Below are positions 56,245 to 64,000 of a DNA stretch of 64,000 bases, piece after piece. The translations under genes were made by a program, and so were the position numbers. Numbering within the stretch: position 1 is the first letter of the stretch; every line of letters begins with the position of its first letter. Under the pieces are notes generated by a model, which was not told the DNA's origin, did no database searches, and saw only the letters and a program-made list of their open reading frames with translations. The stretch is from Symbiodinium natans (Eukaryota > Sar > Dinophyceae > Suessiales > Symbiodiniaceae), in the NCBI GenBank assembly GCA_905221605.1, contig CAJNDS010002080.1, forward strand, positions 1,066,596 through 1,130,595, given 5' to 3'.

Positions 56245-58880
56245 ATTGAAAGCTCAAAAGTCCACCTTGGACCACAATGCTTAGGGCTGCCGAGCGGCGA
56301 GGCACGGCACCAGGGCGCCGTGACCTTGTTCTGGGTTTCATCATGGGGTTTAGACACACTATGCTTGGGGATGTTCTGGAGGCCCTGGAACCTCTGCTTT
56401 GTTCCTTGAAAAGCCCTTCTTCATCCCTTCCCAAGGGCAAGTTTCCTGGATTCAAGAGTTTCAGGAGTCAGCGTGGTCGGGCCCGTCGCTGCCCGCGGCG
56501 GCACCGTGACAAAGCAACAGGGCTCGTGTTTAAGGCAAGTCAATCGGGCTAGCAGCCTTAGTGTCATCGGTTCAGCTTTAGCTTACGGGATTTTGGGCTG
56601 CAAGCGCTCAATCTCCGACCTGATGCTAGTAACAGTCTAGTAACTGTTTCTACTCTGAAACTTATGTATCGTTTTGCTTGCTTGGGGACCTTGAACAGAA
56701 ACAGGTCTGAGCCAAACGTGTCTGAATTCAGCCACAACTACGGAAGATGTCCACAACTTCCAAACTTCGATACTGCTCTATACCCTCCAAGAACCCACAA
56801 ACGTCACGTGAACTTTAAGTCTGAGGCTCCCGCATCTCCCCGGGGGACGAATCATGGCGACGGTGACAGCTAGAACTTGTAGAGCTATAGGTGTTCGTTG
56901 GTTTGCTTCGCTTGCGTTACCAATGTCGATGTGTATATCGCTTAACGTTTGCTGATCTGACCGTCCTGCAAGATCCAGTCTACACTGGGAGGCACTGAAG
57001 AGAAGAAACACGGCTGTGGGCAAAGCATCTTTCAGAGCGCTGAATTCGAGGCCTCATTCAGACACGGCAACGATGATGGCAAGAAGCGATAGCAGAGGTA
57101 GCCAGTCAAAGCAACTGTCGTGTAAGGGGTGTTGAAAATTTTGGACCTCGGCAAACATCCTTCGAGCAAGACACACACCAACACTTCAGAAACCCAAACC
57201 GAACTGGTGTAGGCTGGCCATGACATCCAAAAAAACATCTCCACCACGCGTGTCATGCAGTTTCAGAAGCCCGTGCGTCATCGGGGCGATCTTAAACCTC
57301 ACAAAATACATCTTTTTGGCTTTCCTTTTGGCAAGATGTCTGCAGACTCGCCAAACACTGTGGACACGCCATGGCCTCCACGGACGTAGTGCGCAGCATG
57401 CTCTGGCTTACCACCCAGGAGCCTACAAATGCTGTGGCGCTGTTTACATCGCGAAGGAAGTTTCTGCATCGCCCAACGTGCCAATCGCCTGGCGCATGTT
57501 TTAGCACTTGAACCGCCTTCCGTCACGAAAACTTGTCGGTGATGTGTCTTCCTGCCCTGCGGGGGTCCTCGATGGGCCCCTTTCGCGTCTCCCTTCCATC
57601 GGGATTTGCATGTTGCAGGCCTAGGATGTGCTCCTGCCATGAGTCTCACGTTCACTGAGGCAGCGAGCAAGCCAAAAGCACCATTCAGTGCAACTAGCGT
57701 TTGCTAGCTCAGGTGAGCATACGTCATACGTGAGTTGCGACAATCGACTCCAACATTCCGAAGGGCGAAACTAAACCTGAGCCAGAAAAACGACTGCTCC
57801 GCTCGGACTCCGGCACCCTTTACCTCGAAAACCTATAAACTGTTGGAGTGTTTCAGCCATTCCACGGCTGGGGCACAAGGCATGCATATAGGCAAAAACT
57901 GAACAATTTCAGGAGCTCTGCTTGGAGCGTTGTCTTGGGTTGAAACTTGCAACGCTGAGTTTTTTGGCGCTGTCGACAGCACGCGCGTCTTGGAGCCCGC
58001 GCACCATCCAAGTCACCGGCCTTGTCACCGGGGAAGTTTCTGTTGGGCGGAAGGGGGGAGGAGGGGCTGGGATTCTGCCCGTTGAAGGTTTGGGCCCATG
58101 ATCTCAAATGCAGCTTTGGGAAATGCGGGGCTTCAACCTTTCAGGGATTTGGATCGACGGCTTAGGGCCTAGGTGCAACTGTTATGTCGGGCTCAGATGG
58201 ATCTGTTTAAGCTGAGGGTTAAGGTTCAAGGCTACGAGGTTTTAGGGCGCCTTGATGCAAGGTTTCAACATGGGTGTCCACACATAACAGTAGATTCCAG
58301 ATGGTAGCTTTTTTGGCAACCCGGCATGAGGAAAGCCTAAGATGGCGAACTTGGGACGAACCTGGGAAATCACATCCTGTAAGAGGGAGGGGCAACCGCC
58401 GAATCTTGCACAAGCCCATCTTGTGGCATGAGTCTTTTGCTTGAACAGAACAACTTTCAGTTTTGAGCTAGTGCACCGGCTAGGATCGTGGGCGGGTGGG
58501 TGGGCGGGCACGTGGGTGTGTGTGTGTGTGTGGCACGCCGCTGTACATGCGGGATCGTGAACACGCTCTGTCATGCAGTTGAAACCGCCAAGATGACAAT
58601 TTTGACACTTTTCGATGAACCAACACTCCCTTTCCTGTGACACTACAGCAGGGGGCCGAGGAGAATGTGGAATGGGGCGCGGGGGTCCTCGGCCAACGAA
58701 GACGCCCCCACACCCCACCCACATTCTGTGCAAACGTGCCTGCGTCTTTGGCTGGAAAGCAATGCAGAATGGAACATTGGAAGGCAGTTTACATGACCTT
58801 GTTTTGAGCGTACTTTCGGGCATCATTTTTGGCATGATTTGGCGACGCATCGTTTTTGGCATGATTTGATGTTGCATTGC
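56245..58880. other. Intergenic, nothing recognised
   Basis: Frames of up to 251 codons on the minus strand (58997-58242) lack any familiar motif and include a (GT)n stretch near 58515-58532. No RNA gene or array seen. Confidence 0.35.
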
Positions 58881-58884
58881 TTGC

Positions 58885-60180
58885 AGTTCATGTGGGCATT
58901 GGGGACCGAGCGTCCTCAAATAATGTTCAGCTAGCATCCTGCCTTTTGGGGCCGGAGCTGACTCCAATAGTAACCAATTGTCGGGGGCCCAGCGCATTCA
59001 ACTAGCATCCGGCTTTTCGGGGACCATACTCACATAGCACCCAAGTTTTCGCGACCGAGCGTGTTCAACTAGCATCCTGCTTTTTGGGGGCCGAGCGTAC
59101 TCAAATAGCACCCAAGTTTTGGGGACCGCACTTTCAGAACACGTATGTCCCCTCCCTTTGTGCTCGTAGTGTTTCGTGAGGGCCCTAGCGGATTGACGTA
59201 TGTCCCCTTTCTTCGCGCTCGTAGGGTGACGTCGTAAGCAGCTAGCACTCTTTCTGCGCCCTGATGACGAAATAGCTCGCGCCATGGCGCGAGCTATTTG
59301 GTCGCAGGGGAAACATCCATGGTCCATGGTACTTCAACATTAAAACACGTTTTCAGGGCTAGCCTTCTGCGCCCAAAAGCCTGTGCTGGTAGCGTAATCG
59401 TGGCCCTATACCCCGCCTGCATTTTAAAACGGTTGTAAAAGACTGTGCTGGTAACATAAACACGGCCCTAGAACCCGCCTGCCTTTAGGGCCCTCACCCT
59501 ACGAGCACGAAGGGACATGCAACAAACTTCTGAGGCCCTCACCAGCCCTGGCGCGAAGGGAGGGGACGTACGACAAACCTTTAAGGGATATGTTTTTACT
59601 TCTTCAGTGTTCTGAAAGTCTAAACGCTAGGAAACTTTGGATGTGTTTGCGCTTGTGCACCCTGTAGAGCCGCGAATACGTTACCAGCACACAAGGAATC
59701 AATATCTCTGTTTACTTAAACAATCTTTTTCTAGGGGTTGCGAAACCTTTCGCAAAGCAACAAGAGTTGGCTAAAAACCTGCTTGCTCTGCGAAAACCTT
59801 CTATACATGCGCAAGAAACACCCAAGTTTTGAGGACCGAGCGTGTTCAACTGGCATCCTGCTTTTTCGGGACCGAGCGTACTCAAATAGCACTCAAGTTT
59901 TGGGGACCAGCGTGTTCAACCAGCATCCTGCCTTTTGGGGGCCGAGCATCCTCAAACATCACCCAAGCTTTGGGACTCAGAACACTGTAGAAGTGTCAAT
60001 AGAGAGGCATCTTGGCTGGCCCTTATGTGTGCGAATCGACTAACCGTGTTCAACTAGTATCCTGCTTCTTGGGGACCGAGCGTACTCAATTAGCACCCAA
60101 GTTTTGGGGACCGAGCGTGTTCAATTAGCATCCTGCTTTGTGGGGGGGCGAGCGTACTCAAATAGCACCCAAGATCGGGG
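58885..60180 (+). repeat. Dispersed/tandem repeat: gtgttcaactagcatcctgc module
   Basis: An approximately 70-bp module recurs at least eight times (58920-59130, 59815-59970, 60045-60175) and again at 63250-63440. It pairs a half with gtgttcaactagcatcctgc and tttttggggaccgagcg with a half with tactcaaatagcacccaag and ttttggggaccgagc. Between the clusters lie longer shared blocks such as ttttcagggctagccttctg, which recur near 62530. Confidence 0.9.
59270..59299. repeat. Perfect 30-bp palindrome, repeat family copy 1
   Basis: Each arm is aaatagctcgcgcca read to the centre (catg). It stands in the conserved context ctgatgac(g/c) and ggtcgcaggggaaacat. Four more copies, some diverged, lie at 60330-60364, 62425-62462, 63621-63658 and a truncated one at 63883-63903. 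Confidence 0.92.
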
Positions 60181-60329
60181 ATTCAGAGACACTGTATAGA
60201 AGTAACAACATATCCCCTAGGGGTTTGTCGTACGTCCTTTTCCTTTGCGCTCTTAGTGTTTGGTGTAGGCCCTAGAGGTTTGACGTATGTCCCCTTCGCG
60301 CTCGTAGGGTACCCCATGTGCACCCTGAT

Positions 60330-60364
60330 GACCAAATAGCTCGCGCCGCACAAGCTATTTGGTC
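60330..60364. repeat. Palindrome family copy 2, arms gaccaaatagct
   Basis: Arms gaccaaatagct and agctatttggtc flank an 11-bp diverged centre. The same surrounding words as copy 1. Confidence 0.85.
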
Positions 60365-60629
60365 GCAGGGGAAACATCCCTGGTGCTTTCACACGTTAAA
60401 ACAGAAGTTTTCAGGGCTGGTCGTTGGGGAATATTCACCACCCTTCTGGATCCACCATTACTTTACCAGCTCAGGGAAAATGTACTTAAACCACCTCTTT
60501 TAGGGAACGTGTTTTACTGGGCGCAGGGGCATATTCACAAGCCTTATAGAGCCACGATTACGTTACCAGCACAGGTTGTTGGGTTTCATCGTAAGCAACT
60601 AGCACCCCATCTGCGCCCTGATGCCGGGT

Positions 60630-61110
60630 TTCAAGCTGGGCTTTAGTTGGGCTCAACAGGGGCATGTTGCCGACTGTTGGCCGGATCCGGGCTGGGATCG
60701 ACAGGGGCGTGTTGGCCGATCCGGGTTTCAGGTTAGTTGGGCCCATCGGGGTCATGGTCTCCGATCATGAGCGCAATGGGGGCCGGGTCCGGGTGGGTGT
60801 CACGCGGCTTGGGTCCGTGGTCTCCCACAGTCCAGATCCGGCCAACATGCCCCTTTCGAGTCCAACTTGAAACCCGGATCCGGCCAACATGCCCCTGTTG
60901 AGCCCAACTTGAAACCCAGATCCGGCCAGCGTGCCCATGATGGGACCCAAACTTGGAACCCAGATCCGTCCAACATGCCCCTGATGGACCCAACAGCCTA
61001 AAACCCGGATCCGTCCAACATGCCCCTGATGGACCCAACAATCTAAAACCCGGATCCGGCCAACATGCCCCTGATGAGTTTAGCTTGAAGCCCGGATCCG
61101 GCCAACGTGC
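60630..61110 (+). repeat. Minisatellite with core cccggatccggccaacatgc
   Basis: About nine units of 45-50 bp occur, in both orientations. The first copies (60640-60740) read as the reverse complement of the later ones, so the array switches orientation near 60780-60830. Several units contain cccaacttgaaaccc, the core of the 55.7-kb minisatellite. Confidence 0.88.
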
Positions 61111-61224
61111 CGCTGATGCTGTGCTCATGCCTGACAAACAGACAAACCATTGCCTCAATGTTCAGCAGGGTGTTCAACCACACGTTTTCGACGACGGCGC
61201 TTCGGGGAGTGTGCACCTGAAGTA

Positions 61225-61325
61225 GGGGGGGGGGGGGGGGGGGGGGGTGGGGGGGGTGGGGGGGGGGGGGGGTGGGGGGGGGGGTGGTGGGGGGTGGGGG
61301 GGGTGGGGGGGGTGGGGGGGGGGGG
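61225..61325 (+). repeat. G-rich homopolymer-like tract (about 100 bp, G with single T)
   Basis: Runs of up to about 20 G are broken only by single T. A second T14-G16 tract lies at 61433-61462. Both are prone to sequencing error and could form G-quadruplexes. Confidence 0.9.
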
Positions 61326-61464
61326 AATCATGGGGAATCTAAAGTCGGCTCTGCTCCGATGTGCTCCGAGTTCTAGACGGCAAGGCCATGGCCTCACAAG
61401 GGTCGTTCTAAGGGAGGGTTCGGGTTTAGGATCTTTTTTTTTTTTTGGGGGGGGGGGGGGGGGT

Positions 61465-62265
61465 CATTCGATTACCATGCGTCTCCAAGAACTCCTACTG
61501 TTTTTTGGGCCCAGAGGCCTTTTTATCAAGGGCTTTGGACTATTCTGAGCCTGCAGGGTTGTGCCGGCTGTGTGTCCATGAGGGCAAACCGAAAGCCCGA
61601 AACTCCCAAGCTTCTAAACCCAGAACCCCAAACCCCCAATGAATCTTTTGCTTCACCGACGCGGACACTGAACACGCTTGGCTTCACCAAGACCCTCAAT
61701 TGCCGAACCGCTTGACTCACTAGGTTGCGGAGGCACAAACCCGTGCTTCCCCCTCCACCACGCCTTGGAGTGGCGGCATCGTGGCGCTGGCCTTGCTGCA
61801 GGGCTGCCCCAACATAGGGATCTAGATGTATTTACTGTAGGGTTTTTTTCGGGAGTTAGGGCTTTGTTATTGCTGTTTGTCTGCATGCTCAGGGGTTGCA
61901 CAGGGTGTTCGCAACCATGCTCTAAGATCTACGCTTGTTAGGGGGGAGGGGGGGGAGGGGGGGCAGCAAAAACAATGTCCACACTCTGATCTGCAGCAAA
62001 GCACCGGCGCAGATGCGGTGCCACGGACCTGTTCGGAGGTAGGTGTGTGTGTGTGTGTGCATGCTTCTGGCAGCTACATGGCACGCGGCAAAATAAACGG
62101 CTCCAGTGGCGAACTGGCCAAGCACAGATACGTTCCTGCTAGAGAAACTTCTGATTCCAGCTCCGTCGACGTCCATGCTCTTGGCATGCGAACTGCTCAG
62201 GCTGATTGTTCCAGGCACAGTAGCGCCCTAAGATCTCGGAGGGACCGGGAAGAAACAGAGCTGAC
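61465..62265. other. Intergenic; small G/A tract, nothing recognised
   Basis: A ggggggaggggg run lies near 61940-61965 and (GT)n at 62045-62060. No gene is supported. Confidence 0.35.
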
Positions 62266-62424
62266 GTCATACTGTGGGTACTCGGGTTTCGCTTTGCGAC
62301 ATAGTATTCATGCTCCCTTTGTGCGCATAGGTTTTGGTGAGGGCCCTTTTTTTGTCGTGTGTCCCCTCCCTTTGCTCTCGTAGGGCGACATCGTATGCAA
62401 CTAGCACCCCATCTGCGCCCTGAT

Positions 62425-62462
62425 GACCAAATAGCTTGTGCCATGGCGCAAGCTATTCGGTC
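62425..62462. repeat. Palindrome family copy 3
   Basis: Arms gaccaaatagcttg(t)gcc and ggcgcaagctattcggtc around catg, with two mismatched pairs. A partial second arm (agctatttggtcgc) follows about 16 bp downstream. Confidence 0.85.
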
Positions 62463-63620
62463 GCAGGGGAAACATGCAGCTATTTGGTCGCAGGGGAAAC
62501 ATCTAAGGTGATTTAACACGATAAAACACAAGTTTTCAGGGCTAGCGTTCTGCCCCCAAAAGCCTGTGCTGGTAGCGGAATCGTGGCCCTAAAGCGTGCC
62601 TGCCTTTAAAATGATTCCAAAAGCCCGTGCTGGTAACGTAATCGTGGCCCCATAACCCGCCCGCACGATAAAACTGTTATATTAGCCTCTAGGGCTCTCA
62701 GCCTACGAGCACGAAGGGACTTGCGACAAACTTCTAGGACCCTTACCAAACCCTGCGCGAAGGGAGAGGACAGGCGACAAACCTCTAAGGGAGATGTACA
62801 AGTGTTCTGAAAGTGCAAACGTTAGGAAAAACATCGGATGTTTTTGCGCTTGTACTTGTGCACCCGATGGAGCCGCGTTACCAGCACACACGGGATAAAC
62901 ATATCTATTTACTTAAACCACGCTTTTTAGGAGCTGTGAAACCTTTTCGCAGAGCAAGAAGAGTTGGGCAAAACCCTGCTTGCTCTGCGAAAACATTCTA
63001 TACAAGCGCAAGAAACATCCTATGTTGTAACTCACGTGTGCACTTTCAAAACACTGTAGAAGTAAAAACATATCCCTTAGAGGTTTATCGCATGTCCCCT
63101 CCCTTCGTGCTCGTAAGGCTTGGTGAGGGCACTAGAAGTTTGTCGCATGTCCCCTTTCTGAAAGACCTAGAACCATAACGTGCTTGAACGGCCCAGCGTG
63201 CGAGGTTTGTAGGCTTCAGAGAGGCGTCTTGGTTGGGCCTTGCGTGCGCGAAAACACAGAGCATGTTCAACTAGCATCCTGCTTGTCGGGGTCGAGCGTA
63301 CTCAAATAGCACGGACCGAGCATGTTCAACTAGAACACTACTTTGCGGGACTGCGCGTACTCAAATAGCACCCAAGTTTCGGGGACCGAGCGTATTCAAC
63401 TAGCATCCTGCTTTTTCGGGGCCGAGCCTACTCAAACAGCACCAAGGCTTTGGGATTTAGAACACTGTAGAAGTAAAACATAGTAAAACATATCCCTTCG
63501 AGGTTTGTCGTATATCCCTCCCTTTGTGCTCATAGGTTTTGGTGAGGGCCCTTTCTTGTCGTACGCCCCGTCTCTTTACTCTGGTAGGGTGACATCGTAA
63601 GCAACCATCTGCGCCCTGAT

Positions 63621-63658
63621 GACCAAATAGCTTGTGCCATGGCGCAAGCTATTCGGTC
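63621..63658. repeat. Palindrome family copy 4
   Basis: Same arms and the same mismatches as copy 3, in the same flanking words, so copies 3 and 4 are closest relatives. Confidence 0.85.
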
Positions 63659-64000
63659 GCAGGGGAAACATGCAGGGGCACATTTACAACTCTTATGGAG
63701 CCACGATTATGTTATCAGCACAGAAATAAACATCTCAATGCACTGAATTAAACCACCTGTTTTAGGAGCGTGCTTTACTGGTCGCAGGGGCATATTCACA
63801 AGCCTTATAGAGCCACGATTACGTTACCAGCACAGGTTGTTGGGTTTCATCGTAAGCAACTAGCACCCAATCTGCGCCCTGATGACCAAATAGCTCGCGC
63901 CAGAGCTCCCCCCTCTCCCCCATACAATGGCCAACTTGCAAAGAGAAGATTGCCACGCGAGGCTCCGAGGCATGACGATTTTTGCTTCTTGGTAAACCTT

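Larger units (their letters stand above)
62275..63950 (+). repeat. Second copy of the 59-60.6-kb dispersed repeat blocks
   Basis: Blocks shared with 59.1-60.6 kb recur here in the same orientation. They include gtgagggccc, gtgctggtagcg(t/g)aatcgtgg and the tagagccacgattacgttac block, nearly identical for about 90 bp at 60520-60610 and 63785-63875. The palindrome copies lie at 62425-62462 and 63621-63658. It looks like diverged tandem copies of a unit of roughly 1.5 kb. No ORF or terminal structure identifies an element type. Confidence 0.85.

Noticed and set aside
1-64000. CRISPR arrays, bacterial operons, rRNA genes, the dinoflagellate spliced-leader sequence
   Set aside because: No regular repeat-spacer array, ribosome-binding-site pattern or rRNA-like stretch was seen, and a scan by eye found no full spliced-leader match.

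Overview
The window looks like nuclear DNA of a dinoflagellate, most likely of the Symbiodiniaceae. Every gene I can recognise lies on the minus strand. The introns are short (61-173 bp) and mostly have GC-AG or GA-AG ends instead of GT-AG. TTTAGGG telomere-type arrays are scattered internally. The recognisable protein families include starch metabolism plus PPR-like and NTAWAFA-type repeat proteins, which are common in these algae. The sequence is gene-sparse and rich in minisatellites, so exon borders away from conserved domains are uncertain.

Layout. At 1.7-6.8 kb there is a complete glycogen/starch branching enzyme of 8 exons (6798-3967). A second, catalytically degraded branching-enzyme-like module follows it (3891-1698) and may be fused in frame through a GA-AG intron. 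At 6.9-12.7 kb there are scattered minus-strand coding segments, including a probable organelle-type helical-repeat (NTAWAFA/OPR-like) protein. At 16,062-25,629 there is a structurally complete LTR retrotransposon. It has 299-bp LTRs with two differences, a 5-bp target duplication, an anticodon-arm initiator-Met-type primer site and a polypurine tract, and it is inserted in a TTTAGGG array. I see no reverse transcriptase or integrase in it; its interior encodes WW, S1 and five CCCH zinc-finger domains. It is itself interrupted by a 933-bp TIR element with an 8-bp target duplication and by an 828-bp inversion between 8-bp inverted repeats.

From 26 to 36 kb there are only fragmentary coding-like minus-strand segments, simple repeats and another telomere-type array. 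A family-2-like glycosyltransferase follows at 37.4-36.5 kb, and a complete TMTC-type protein (transmembrane plus TPR, O-mannosyltransferase family) at 41.86-39.38 kb. Two tandem copies of a myristoylation-motif EF-hand gene lie at 44.9-48.4 kb; the second copy carries an expanded 27-residue coding repeat. A long CA/CACACG tract sits at 50.3-50.7 kb and a PPR-like gene at 55.2-52.1 kb. From 55.7 kb to the end the sequence is mostly minisatellites and a dispersed repeat family that carries a 30-38-bp palindrome.

Functionally, the branching enzyme serves storage glucan synthesis. TMTC and the glycosyltransferase point to secretory-pathway glycosylation, the EF-hand pair to Ca2+ signalling at membranes, and the PPR/OPR-like proteins to organelle RNA handling. 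Nothing suggests that these genes form one pathway; they share only a strand, which fits dinoflagellate unidirectional gene clusters.
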